A stretch of DNA of 64,000 nucleotides from Ferranicluibacter quercicola (GTDB taxonomy: Bacteria; Pseudomonadota; Alphaproteobacteria; Rhizobiales; Rhizobiaceae). The notes under the pieces are model-generated. The model was not told where the DNA came from and did no database searches. It saw only the letters and a program-made list of their open reading frames with translations. The position numbers were made by a program, and so were the translations under genes. Shown here piece after piece: positions 17,261 through 25,409 of this stretch. The stretch spans positions 282,871-346,870 of the forward strand of contig NZ_JAJOZR010000005.1 in NCBI RefSeq assembly GCF_021168455.1, in the 5' to 3' direction. Position 1 is the first letter of the stretch; every line of letters begins with the position of its first letter.

Positions 17261-18481
17261 TCAGAGGGCACCGCTTCTGGGCGGAGGCACGTCGTTCAGG
17301 TGGAAATTGCCGGCCACGTGGTACTTCCAGCGGACCGGGTCGTGCAGCGTGTGGGTGCGGGCATTGCGCCAGTGACGGTCGAGGTTCAGCCCCTCGCGGG
17401 CGGATGCCGTGCCGGCAAGCTCGAACAGCGTGTTGGTGGCCTCGATCGCGATCTCGGTGGTCAGCACCTTGGCGCTGGCCACGGCCAAAGAGGCGGCGAC
17501 GGCCGTCTCCTCGGTCAGGTCGACCTGGGCGTGATCCACCTTGCGGCCGGCATAGTCCACGATGGCGGTTGCCGCCTCGATGCGGATGGCGACCTGGCCC
17601 ACCCGGGCGATCGTCAGCGGATCCTCCGACGCCCGCTCGACGCCGCTGTTCGTCCAGGGCCGCGAGACCGTGCGGATGAAGCGGACCATGTCGGCAAAGG
17701 CCGCCCGGGCAATGCCGAGATCGATGCCGGCATGGATGATCTGCCCGACGGAGCCGATCGTGCCGGGGCGCTCGAAGCCCTTGTGGTGGCGCACCACGGC
17801 GCTCGGGGGCACGCGGACGCCGTCGAGGATGGTGGTGCCGCTGCCGGTCGTGCGCTGGCCGATGCCGTCCCAGTCGTCGACGATCTCGACGCCCTCCGTG
17901 CCGCGCGGCACGAAGGAGATGGTGATCTTCTCGTCCTCGTCGAGCGCGAAGATGGCGATCCAGTCGGCAAAGAGCACGCCGGTGGAATAGAACTTGCGGC
18001 CGTCGATGCGGAAGCCGGCGCCGTCCCGCGTCAGCCGCGTGTTGTAGTGCCCGACGGTCTTGGTCCCCGTCTCCGACAGGGCATTGCCGAACCGGTCACC
18101 GGCCAGGGCACGACCGTAATAGAACCGTTTCTGGTCGTCGGTCCCGTCATGGCGCAGGGCTTCCAGAATGTAGAAATGGTTCTGCGGGATCTGCCCGATC
18201 GAGCCATCGGCCTCCGACAGGATGGCGGTGACCTCGGCCAGCACGGCGTTGGAGACGTCGATGCCGCCAAAGTCGGCCGGCACGGTGATAGCCAGCAGGC
18301 CGGAGGCGGCGAGCCGGTCCATTTCCGCATGCGGCAGGGTCCGGTCGCGGTCCCGCTCGCTCGCGGTGAGCGCGAAGTCCGCCGCCAGCGTCCGGGCGAC
18401 ACTAAGCGCTTCCTCCTCGCTTGCGATCCTGTCTGCCGTGCGGTCGGTGTCGTGGGTGTTGAGGCGTATTAGTTTGGTCAT
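17261..18481 (-). CDS. SfnB family sulfur acquisition oxidoreductase
   Basis: 406-residue acyl-CoA-dehydrogenase-fold flavin monooxygenase of the SfnB type. Signature stretches are AASGLLAITVPADFGGIDVSNAVLAEVTAILSEADGSIGQIPQNHFYILEALR, LSETGTKTVGHYNTRLTRDGAGFRIDGRKFYSTG, DDWDGIGQRTTGSGTTILDGVRVPPSAVV and the C-terminal LNLDRHWRNARTHTLHDPVRWKYHVAGNFHLN. SfnB proteins appear in sulfonate and dimethyl sulfone use in Pseudomonas and are expressed when sulfate is scarce. GGGAGAAG lies 5-8 bases before the ATG. It is only 27 bp downstream of the second permease gene, so it belongs to the importer operon. Confidence 0.88.
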   Translation of the reverse strand: MTKLIRLNTHDTDRTADRIASEEEALSVARTLAADFALTASERDRDRTLPHAEMDRLAASGLLAITVPADFGGIDVSNAVLAEVTAILSEADGSIGQIPQNHFYILEALRHDGTDDQKRFYYGRALAGDRFGNALSETGTKTVGHYNTRLTRDGAGFRIDGRKFYSTGVLFADWIAIFALDEDEKITISFVPRGTEGVEIVDDWDGIGQRTTGSGTTILDGVRVPPSAVVRHHKGFERPGTIGSVGQIIHAGIDLGIARAAFADMVRFIRTVSRPWTNSGVERASEDPLTIARVGQVAIRIEAATAIVDYAGRKVDHAQVDLTEETAVAASLAVASAKVLTTEIAIEATNTLFELAGTASAREGLNLDRHWRNARTHTLHDPVRWKYHVAGNFHLNDVPPPRSGAL

Positions 18482-18508
18482 GGCTCTTCTCCCGAGAAGC
18501 ACCGCGCG

Positions 18509-19504
18509 TCAGGCGCGGGCCACGGCCTTGCGGTTGGCAAAGCTGATGGCGAGGACGGCAAAGATCAGGAGACCGGTGCCCACCTGCTGCCAATAAAAAT
18601 TCAGACCGGTCAGAAGCAGTCCGTTGGAGACGATGCTGAGCAGCAGGACGCCGAGCACCGTGCCGGCGATGTTCGGCCGCCCGTGCGGACTGAGCGTCGT
18701 GCCGATGAAGGTCGCGCCGATGGCGTTGAGCAGGAAGGCATTGCCGGACGACGGAATGTAGACGGTGACGGTCGAGGTCAGCACCAGCCCGGCAACGGCT
18801 GCGATCACCGAGACGAGAAGATAGGTGACCGCGATATGCGCCTTCAGCGCAATACCGGAATAGCGCACGACATTCGCCTCGACGCCGGTCGCCAGCACCA
18901 CGCGCCCAAAGCGGCTGCGTGTGAGGACGAGCGCCGCGACCGCGATGACCAGCGCCGCGACGATGAGCGGCACCGGCACGCCGGCAACGACGCCGCGACC
19001 AAGAAACCGGAAGCTTTCGGGAATGCCGGCCGGCGGCAGATAGACCGGATTGCCGCCATTGGTCAGGATCTGCTGGGCGCTGCGGCCGATGAACAGCGTG
19101 CCGAGCGTCGCCAGAAACGGCGAGATGCCGATGCCGGAGATCAGCGCTGCATTGAAGAGCCCCACCAGCGCACCGCCGCCGATGCCGACAAGGGCGGCGA
19201 GCGGCACCGGCTGCCCGGCCAGCACCAGCGAGACGAAGGTGAAGCTGGAAAAATCGATCGCGGTGCCGACCGAGAGGTCGATGCCGCCGGCGGCCACCGC
19301 AAAGGTCATGGCGATGGAGACGATGGCGAGCAGCGTGAAATTGTTGACGAGGATGCTCTGCAGATTGGCGACGGTGAGGAAGCTCGGCGCTGCCGCGGAG
19401 AAGGCGGCAAACACCGCCACTAAGGCCACGACCAGAGCATACCGGGCGGAGCGGCGCAGCAGGCCATAGGGAAGTCGGGCCTGGGAACCGGACACGAGCG
19501 TCAT
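18509..19504 (-). CDS. ABC transporter permease, CUT2 (ribose/RbsC-like) family
   Basis: 331-residue integral membrane protein with 8-10 hydrophobic segments. The BPD_transp_2 hallmark is the block AIVSIAMTFAVAAGGIDLSVGTAIDFSSF near residues 60-88 and, later, GIALKAHIAVTYLLVSVIAAVAGLVLTSTVTVYIPSSG. These are RbsC/XylH/BcpA-like permeases that form the pore with an RbsA-type ATPase. Its start overlaps the stop of the preceding permease gene by 4 bp. The two permeases are different sequences, so the channel is probably a heterodimer, less common than the RbsC homodimer. Confidence 0.88.
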   Translation of the reverse strand: MTLVSGSQARLPYGLLRRSARYALVVALVAVFAAFSAAAPSFLTVANLQSILVNNFTLLAIVSIAMTFAVAAGGIDLSVGTAIDFSSFTFVSLVLAGQPVPLAALVGIGGGALVGLFNAALISGIGISPFLATLGTLFIGRSAQQILTNGGNPVYLPPAGIPESFRFLGRGVVAGVPVPLIVAALVIAVAALVLTRSRFGRVVLATGVEANVVRYSGIALKAHIAVTYLLVSVIAAVAGLVLTSTVTVYIPSSGNAFLLNAIGATFIGTTLSPHGRPNIAGTVLGVLLLSIVSNGLLLTGLNFYWQQVGTGLLIFAVLAISFANRKAVARA

Positions 19505-20556
19505 GCCGACGTCTCCTGTTTGCGCAGCAGCGTGGTGGCGGACACGACGAAGAGGATCAGGAGACCCTGGATGCCGCTCACCAGCGTGCTGGAAAGGTTG
19601 AGAAGCTGGAAGCCGTTGACGAGGAAACCGACGAACAGTGCCGAGAGCAGCGTGCCGGTGACGGTCGGCACCAGCCGGCGCGAGAAGACAGTGCCGAGCA
19701 GCGCCGTCACCACCACCGGCAGCAGGAGATCGCCCGCTCCCGTCGTGCTGCCGCTGAGATAGGACACAGAGAGAATGCCGGCGATGCCGCCGCAGAACCC
19801 GCTGAACACGAACGAACCGGCGATGAACGGCTTGACGGAGAGGCCAGACGCCCGTGCGGCCTCGGGAAATTCGCCGACCGCATAAAGCCGCAGACCGAGC
19901 GGCGTCGCCTGTACGACGAGCGCTGCGACCAGCGTGAAGCCGATGAGGACATAGGCGAGAACGGGGATATCGAAGGGACCGCTGCCCGACAGCAGCGTCA
20001 GCAGATCGCCGGTTGCGGGAATGACGGTGTTCTGCGTCAGAACGAGCTCGAGCCCGGCCACGACATTCATGACGGCGAGCGTCGCCAGCAGGGGCACGAT
20101 GCCCGCAAGGGTGATGGCGAGCGCATTGACGATGCCGATGGCAAGCCCCGTCGCCAGCGCGCCGGCCACAGCCACCGAATCTCCCAACCCCGCCTGTGAC
20201 AAGGCCGCATAGACGGCGGCGCTCAGACCCATGTTGGCGGCAAGCGACAGGTCGATGCCGCCCGTCACCACATTGCCGCCGCCGGCGATCATCACGACCG
20301 TCAGCCCGATCGCGAGCACGCCGGCAATGGCCGACTGGCCGAGCACATTGCCGATATTGCCGACCGACAGGAAATACGGCGCCGTGACGGAGAAGGCGAT
20401 CAGCACCGCGACGAAGACAGCCAGCGACCCGCCGCGCAGGAGCAGCGTCGCAATCCGCCGCCCCGCCGTGCCGGAAGCCGCACCGAAACCACGCACCGGA
20501 ACGGGCGCAGTGTCGCCCTGTTGCGAGCCGCCGAAAGGAACAGCCTCAACCGACAT
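19501..20556 (-). CDS. ABC transporter permease, CUT2 family
   Basis: 351-residue permease partner. A 40-residue polar N-terminus precedes the hydrophobic part; the family motif is QSAIAGVLAIGLTVVMIAGGGNVVTGGIDLSLAANMGLSAAVYAAL. Later segments (PLGLRLYAVGEFPEAARASGLSVKPFIAGSFVFSGFCGGIAGILSVSYLSGST) match RbsC-like proteins. The ATG at 20556 lies inside the end of the ATPase gene (11-bp overlap), and its stop overlaps the next permease, so translation of all three is coupled. Confidence 0.87.
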   Translation of the reverse strand: MSVEAVPFGGSQQGDTAPVPVRGFGAASGTAGRRIATLLLRGGSLAVFVAVLIAFSVTAPYFLSVGNIGNVLGQSAIAGVLAIGLTVVMIAGGGNVVTGGIDLSLAANMGLSAAVYAALSQAGLGDSVAVAGALATGLAIGIVNALAITLAGIVPLLATLAVMNVVAGLELVLTQNTVIPATGDLLTLLSGSGPFDIPVLAYVLIGFTLVAALVVQATPLGLRLYAVGEFPEAARASGLSVKPFIAGSFVFSGFCGGIAGILSVSYLSGSTTGAGDLLLPVVVTALLGTVFSRRLVPTVTGTLLSALFVGFLVNGFQLLNLSSTLVSGIQGLLILFVVSATTLLRKQETSA

Positions 20557-22087
20557 GACGCAGCGCCTCCGAAGATCCCGTGACGTCGGCAAGGACGGCA
20601 TCGACGCTCGTCTCGGCCGTGACGCGTTCGGCCGCGATGCGCCCGCGGAAGAGCACAAGGATGCGGTCGGTGATGCCCAGCAGCTCCGGCAGGTCGGTCG
20701 ACAGCACGATGACGCCGGCGCCGCGCGCGGCAAGGTCGGCGATCAGCTGGTAGATCTCCACCTTCGCGCCGACATCCACGCCGACGGTCGGCTCGTCGAG
20801 CAGGTAGATTTCCGAATGGCGGCTCAGCCACTTGGCGATCGCCACCTTCTGCTGGTTGCCGCCCGACAGGGTGCGCACCAGCGCGCCGCTGCCGTCGGTC
20901 TTGATCTGCAGGCGTTCGACCAGCCGGCGCGCCTCCGCCGTCTCCGTATCGGCATCGAGAAGCCCGAAGTGGGTGAAACGATCGAGGCTCGCCAGCGTGA
21001 TGTTTTCGGCCACGCTGAGGTCGAGCGCCACCCCATGGCGGCGGCGATCTTCGGGCACGAGGGCGAGGCGCCGACGCGCGGCCTGTGCCGGCGTCTTCGT
21101 CCAGACCGTCTCGCCATTCACCTCGACGCGTCCCGAGGCCGGCTGCTCCAGCCCGAACAGGGTGCGGACCAGATCTTTCGCGCCCGAACCGAGAAGCCCC
21201 GTCAGACCGAGCACCTCGCCGCGGCGCAGCGCGAAGCTCACATTCTCGTAGCGGCCGGACGCGCTCAGCCCTTCGACCCGCAGCAGCGTCGCGCGGAGCG
21301 CGGCGGTCCGCTTCGGGTAGAGTTCGCCGATCTCGCGATTGACCATGAGACCCGCGATTTCGGAGGCGGACGTCTGCGCCACCGGCTTCGTCGCGACGTC
21401 GCGGCCGTTGCGCAACACGGTGACCGTGTCGCAAAGATCCTCGATCTCGCCGAGATAGTGCGAAATATAGATGACCGTGATGCCGTCGTCGCGCAGGCGC
21501 CGGATCAGCCTGAAGAGCATGTCGGCCTCGCGGCGGACGAGTGCGGCGGTCGGCTCGTCGAACACGAGAACCTTCGGCGCGTGCAGCAGGGCGCGGGTGA
21601 TCTGAACGATCTGCTTTTCGGCCGTCGACAGTTCGGCGATGAGCGCGGATGTCGGCAGGCGCAGGCCGAAATAGCGATCGAGAACCTCGGCGGCACGCCG
21701 CTGCATCAGCCGACGGTCGAGAAACGGCGTCCCCGCGATGCGCGGCTCGCGGCCGAGAAACAGCGATTCGCCGACCGTGAAGGTCGGCACCAGCAGGCGG
21801 TCCTGGTGGATGAAATGGATGCCGAGCGCCTCGACGTCATGCGGCGTCAGATGATCGTGGACGATGCCGTCGATCGCGATCTCGCCGGCATCCGCCCGGT
21901 GCAGCCCGGCGAGCAGCTTGATCAGCGTCGATTTTCCCGCGCCGTTCTGCCCCACGAGACCGTGCACCGAACCGCGCGCGACCGTCAGCGACACGCCGGA
22001 CAGTGCCTTCGTCCCGCCAAAGCTTTTTTCGATTCCGGTCAACCTGATGATCGGGCGGATGATCTCATCCTCTTGCGGCGACGCCAT
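20546..22087 (-). CDS. ABC transporter ATPase, CUT2 (RbsA-like) family, two nucleotide-binding domains
   Basis: 513 residues with duplicated ATPase domains. The first has Walker A GQNGAGKST near residue 47, signature LSTAEKQ and Walker B VLVFDEPTAA. The second has the degenerate Walker A GLLGSGAKD (no GKS/T), signature LSGGNQQK and Walker B LLDEPTVGVD. An inactive second Walker A is usual for RbsA/MglA proteins. It energises uptake through the two permeases. The gene starts 89 bp after the substrate-binding protein gene. Confidence 0.9.
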   Translation of the reverse strand: MASPQEDEIIRPIIRLTGIEKSFGGTKALSGVSLTVARGSVHGLVGQNGAGKSTLIKLLAGLHRADAGEIAIDGIVHDHLTPHDVEALGIHFIHQDRLLVPTFTVGESLFLGREPRIAGTPFLDRRLMQRRAAEVLDRYFGLRLPTSALIAELSTAEKQIVQITRALLHAPKVLVFDEPTAALVRREADMLFRLIRRLRDDGITVIYISHYLGEIEDLCDTVTVLRNGRDVATKPVAQTSASEIAGLMVNREIGELYPKRTAALRATLLRVEGLSASGRYENVSFALRRGEVLGLTGLLGSGAKDLVRTLFGLEQPASGRVEVNGETVWTKTPAQAARRRLALVPEDRRRHGVALDLSVAENITLASLDRFTHFGLLDADTETAEARRLVERLQIKTDGSGALVRTLSGGNQQKVAIAKWLSRHSEIYLLDEPTVGVDVGAKVEIYQLIADLAARGAGVIVLSTDLPELLGITDRILVLFRGRIAAERVTAETSVDAVLADVTGSSEALRHVG

Positions 22088-22176
22088 TTCGCAAACTCCT
22101 GCCAGACAGTCTCAACGACACACGATCGGGGACCGCGACCCTGATGGCCACGGTCCCCGGGGACGGCTGGGGAGGA

Positions 22177-23190
22177 TCAGCCGATACCGAGTTTCTTGGT
22201 GACGTCGTTGACGTTCGCCTTGTTGGCGAGAAGCGCGGGGACGTAGGTCTCGCGCGGCAGCGTCTCTCCGGCGAGCAGACGGGCGACGTTGCGGATGGCC
22301 GTGCGGCCGAGCTCGGCCGGCTGCTGGGCGACGTCTGCGGCGGCCGGCGACGCCGGGTCCGCCACCAGCTGCAGCACTTCGGGGCTGCCATCCACGCCAT
22401 AGGTGCGGATCTCGGTGCGGCCGGCCGCCGCCAGCGCCTGCGTCGCGCCCAGCTGCGGGATGTCCCAGGCCGACCAGATCGCCTTGATCGAGCCCTTCTC
22501 GGGATATTTGTTGAGGATGGCGGTGATCTGCGTGAAGGCGTCCTGCACCGTGTTCGGAATGATGTCGCGGAGCTCGGGCTCGAGGATCTTCACCTTGGGG
22601 AAGTACTTCACCACATTGACCAGCTGGTCGTAGCGGATGGCGCAGGGCGTGACGCCGTAGAAGCCGTTGAACACGACGATATTGCCCTCGCCGCCGATGT
22701 CCGACACGAGCTGCAGGGCCAGATCCTTGCCGATGCCCCAGTTGTCGGAGGTCGAGTTGTTCAGCGAATGCGTCGAACCGACATCGATCGTCAGCACCGG
22801 AATGCCGGCATCGCGCGCCTTCTTCAGCCAGGGATCGATCACCGTCAGCGTGCCGAGCAGCTGGACGATCGCATCCGGCTTCTGCGCGATCAGCGTCTGC
22901 AACTGCGACACGAGCTTGCCGTCGTTGCGGCCGGCATCCACCGCGATCGGCTCGCCGCCGAGCCGCTTCACTTCCTCGATCTGGGCATTGTAGGCCTGCA
23001 GGTCGAAGAAGTGGTCCGTGCCCGCCGTGCTGATGCCGATGCGCTTGCCCTTCAGCGAGCCCTCGGCTGCCGAGGCGAAAGCGGATGTGCCGCTGAGAAG
23101 CGTCGTGCCTGCCGCAGCAACGCCGGCAACCGCCGACCACTTCAGGATTTCGCGTCGGCCAAACCAGCCGCGTGCCCCATTATCACTCAT
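22177..23190 (-). CDS. ABC transporter substrate-binding protein, CUT2 (RbsB/periplasmic-binding 4 type)
   Basis: 337 residues. The N-terminus carries FGRREILKWSAVAGVAAAGTTLLSG, a plausible twin-arginine (Tat) signal, cleaved near residue 40. The mature protein has the sugar-binding type I fold: GKRIGISTAGTDHFFDLQAYNAQIEEVKRLGGEPIAVDAGRNDGKLVSQLQTLIAQKPDAIV and later GNIVVFNGFYGVTPCAIRYDQLV. RbsB-like proteins bind sugars, polyols or autoinducer-2, but here the operon also encodes two sulfur-type monooxygenases, so the ligand may be an organosulfur compound or sulfur-bearing sugar. A TCTAY-N7-GTAGA element lies 34 bp upstream of its start and should control the six-gene operon. Confidence 0.87.
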   Translation of the reverse strand: MSDNGARGWFGRREILKWSAVAGVAAAGTTLLSGTSAFASAAEGSLKGKRIGISTAGTDHFFDLQAYNAQIEEVKRLGGEPIAVDAGRNDGKLVSQLQTLIAQKPDAIVQLLGTLTVIDPWLKKARDAGIPVLTIDVGSTHSLNNSTSDNWGIGKDLALQLVSDIGGEGNIVVFNGFYGVTPCAIRYDQLVNVVKYFPKVKILEPELRDIIPNTVQDAFTQITAILNKYPEKGSIKAIWSAWDIPQLGATQALAAAGRTEIRTYGVDGSPEVLQLVADPASPAAADVAQQPAELGRTAIRNVARLLAGETLPRETYVPALLANKANVNDVTKKLGIG

Positions 23191-23223
23191 GTCCCCGTCT
23201 CCAAATCCATCACTTCGATAATG

Positions 23224-23240
23224 TCTATCGTTTCAGTAGA
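23224..23240. promoter_or_regulatory. Putative sulfur-regulon operator, site 3
   Basis: TCTAT-N7-GTAGA, an inverted repeat with one mismatch and the same 7-base spacer as site 1, 34 bp upstream of the leftward importer/monooxygenase operon. Position close to the start codon suggests either a short leader or a site overlapping the promoter. Confidence 0.5.
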
Positions 23241-23404
23241 TTGGATGGCTTTCGAGGAAGCGGATTTTGTTTGAGAGGCGTTCCAGAGAAACGATCACTC
23301 TTTTTAGGGCACGCGAGGAAACGCTGCGAATGCCGCATGGCTCCCGCCCGGAAACGGCCGGACGGGACGTGGGATGGACGACGATCGCGCCGCAGCGTTG
23401 ACGC

Positions 23405-24427
23405 TCAGGCGACCTTGACGACCAGCTTGCCGAAGTTGCGGCCCTCCAGAAGCCCGATGAAGGCCTGCGGCGCGTTCTCGAGCCCCTCGACGACGTCTTC
23501 GCGATAGCGCAGCCGTCCATCGGCGATCCAGCCGGCGGCGTCCTTCAGGAAAGTGTCGCGCTGGTCGCTGAACTCGGTCTGGATGAAGCCGCGGATCTGC
23601 AGGCTGCGGCTGAGCACCTGCCGCATGAAGCCGGGCAGTCGATCCGGACCGTCCTGCGCCTGTCCGTCCTGGTTGTAATGCGCGATGAGGCCGCAGACCG
23701 GCACCCGCGCATAGGTGTTGAGCAGCGGGAATACCGCCTCGAAGACGTGACCGCCGACATTCTCGAAATAGACGTCGATACCATTCGGGCAGGCCGCCTT
23801 CAGTTGCTCGGCGAAATCCGGCGCCCGGTGGTCCACCGCGACATCGAAGCCCAGCTCCTCCCGCAGGAAAGCACACTTGTCCGGCCCGCCGGCGATGCCC
23901 ACCGCGCGCGCGCCCTTGATGCGGGCGATCTGTCCGACGACGGAGCCGACGGCACCGCTGGCTGCAGCCACCACCACCGTCTCGCCCGGCTTCGGCTGGC
24001 CGATGGTCAGCAGTCCGGCATAGGCGGTGAAGCCCGGCATACCGAGAACCCCGAGGGCCGTCGAGATGGGTGCCGTATCCGGATCGAGCTTGCGCAGCCC
24101 CTTACCGTCGGACAGCGCATAGGACTGCCAGCCGGAATGGGAGAGGACGATATCGCCGGGCTTGAAATCGGCATGGTTCGAGCGGACGACCTCGGCCACC
24201 GTGCCGCCCTCCATCACGTTGCCGATCTCGACCGGCTTGGCATAGGATTTTGCCGTGCTCATCCGCCCGCGCATATAGGGGTCGAGCGAGAGATGCAGGA
24301 TCTTCAACAGCACCTCGCCCTCGGAGGGCTGGGGCACGGGCACCTGCTCGATGTGGAAATCCTCCGCGACCGGCGCGCCCTGCGGCCGGCGGGCCAGCGT
24401 GATCCGTGTGTTCGTGAGGTCTGTCAT
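23405..24427 (-). CDS. NADP-dependent oxidoreductase, MDR superfamily (CurA/leukotriene B4 dehydrogenase-like)
   Basis: 340-residue zinc-independent medium-chain reductase. Landmarks are RRPQGAPVAEDFHIEQVPVP, LSLDPYMRGRMS, the dinucleotide-binding motif VVVAAASGAVGSVVGQIARIKGARAVGIAGG (AASGAVGSVVG) and the ending GRNFGKLVVKV. Relatives reduce curcumin, alkenals and other enones with NADPH. The ATG at 24427 is preceded by a plausible AAGGAAG site. It is transcribed in the same direction as the PhnD-like gene upstream, with a 109-bp gap. There is no obvious link to sulfur chemistry, although it could reduce an unsaturated product. Confidence 0.87.
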   Translation of the reverse strand: MTDLTNTRITLARRPQGAPVAEDFHIEQVPVPQPSEGEVLLKILHLSLDPYMRGRMSTAKSYAKPVEIGNVMEGGTVAEVVRSNHADFKPGDIVLSHSGWQSYALSDGKGLRKLDPDTAPISTALGVLGMPGFTAYAGLLTIGQPKPGETVVVAAASGAVGSVVGQIARIKGARAVGIAGGPDKCAFLREELGFDVAVDHRAPDFAEQLKAACPNGIDVYFENVGGHVFEAVFPLLNTYARVPVCGLIAHYNQDGQAQDGPDRLPGFMRQVLSRSLQIRGFIQTEFSDQRDTFLKDAAGWIADGRLRYREDVVEGLENAPQAFIGLLEGRNFGKLVVKVA

Positions 24428-24536
24428 AGCGTCTTCCTTGCTGTCTCCGCCGATGCGGCGGATCGGCGGAACGTCCACCGATTGTCAGGCTCTGACATAG
24501 GCCGCAAAGCCGAAGGTGCAACGTTTCCGCGTCGTC

Positions 24537-25370
24537 TCAGGCACCAGCCACGGGGTAACCGAGCGCCCGCGCGCCCTCGGCAAGTGCGGCCAGCGGCGCG
24601 TAATCCGCATCCTCGAGACGGGCGAAACCGACAAGGCCGAGCTGATCGCGCACCCTTTCCAGGGCCGGATCGGCCGCCGCGGCATCGAGCACCTGCCGGA
24701 GAAGCGCCACCTCCGCGTCGGGCGCGGACAGGCGGGTGATCAGCGGCAGGCCCGGCCCCTTCATCGTCTCGCCGAGCACCCGGATGCCGGCCAGGCGGCG
24801 GGGGTCGAAGCGGAGGATGTTGGCATAGGTGATGCCATCGATCGCCGCGATATCCGCCGCACCTTCGCGCACCGCATCGATGCTGGCGGCATGGCTGCCG
24901 GTCTGGAGCGAGGCACTGAAAAAGTGGCCGCCCACGGCCAGCGGCGCGACCACGGCGCGGAAGAGATTGGCGCCGGAATTGCTGTCGGACTGGTTGATGG
25001 CGGCACGGGCACCTTTCAGGTCGATCAGCGCGGTCGCCGTGCTGTTGCTGCGCACGATGAGAAAGCTGCACATGTCCGACCCGTCGCACCCGGGATGGCG
25101 ATAGACCGGCGTCGCGACGAGCCGCACCCTGCCCCGCAGCCGGCTGACGAAGGGAAAGCCGCAGGTCTGGGCCAGCAGCAGATCCGGCCGCAGCCAGGCC
25201 TCGTCGTAAGGCAGCGTCGAAAGCGCCCCGGGCACGCCTGCCAGACCCTCGGCGCGAAGCCTGTCGCGGAGATAATGCCAGAGCTCTGCCGTTGCCGCCG
25301 CCACGGGCTCCGGGCTCGCATACATGGCGAGGCTGGCGAGACGCGGCGCGACGTTCAGGATCTGCGGCAT
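24537..25370 (-). CDS. PhnD-like phosphate/phosphonate-type substrate-binding protein, no permease nearby
   Basis: 277 residues with the type II periplasmic-binding fold of the PhnD group: DLLLAQTCGFPFVSRLRGRVRLVATPVYRHPGCDG, SFLIVRSNS, LKGARAAINQSDSNSGANLFRAVVAPL (the PhnD-type NxxxSxSG ligand loop) and DIAAIDGITYANILRF. No signal peptide is present: it starts MPQILNVAPRLASLAMYASPE. It may therefore act in the cytoplasm or depend on another start, but no hydrophobic extension is coded upstream. ABC partners are absent nearby. It sits between the desaturase (39 bp) and the CurA-like gene. Role unknown. Confidence 0.78.
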   Translation of the reverse strand: MPQILNVAPRLASLAMYASPEPVAAATAELWHYLRDRLRAEGLAGVPGALSTLPYDEAWLRPDLLLAQTCGFPFVSRLRGRVRLVATPVYRHPGCDGSDMCSFLIVRSNSTATALIDLKGARAAINQSDSNSGANLFRAVVAPLAVGGHFFSASLQTGSHAASIDAVREGAADIAAIDGITYANILRFDPRRLAGIRVLGETMKGPGLPLITRLSAPDAEVALLRQVLDAAAADPALERVRDQLGLVGFARLEDADYAPLAALAEGARALGYPVAGA

Positions 25371-25409
25371 AGGCTCCCTTCGCCAATGGATGCCGCCGCG
25401 TCGCCCCGC

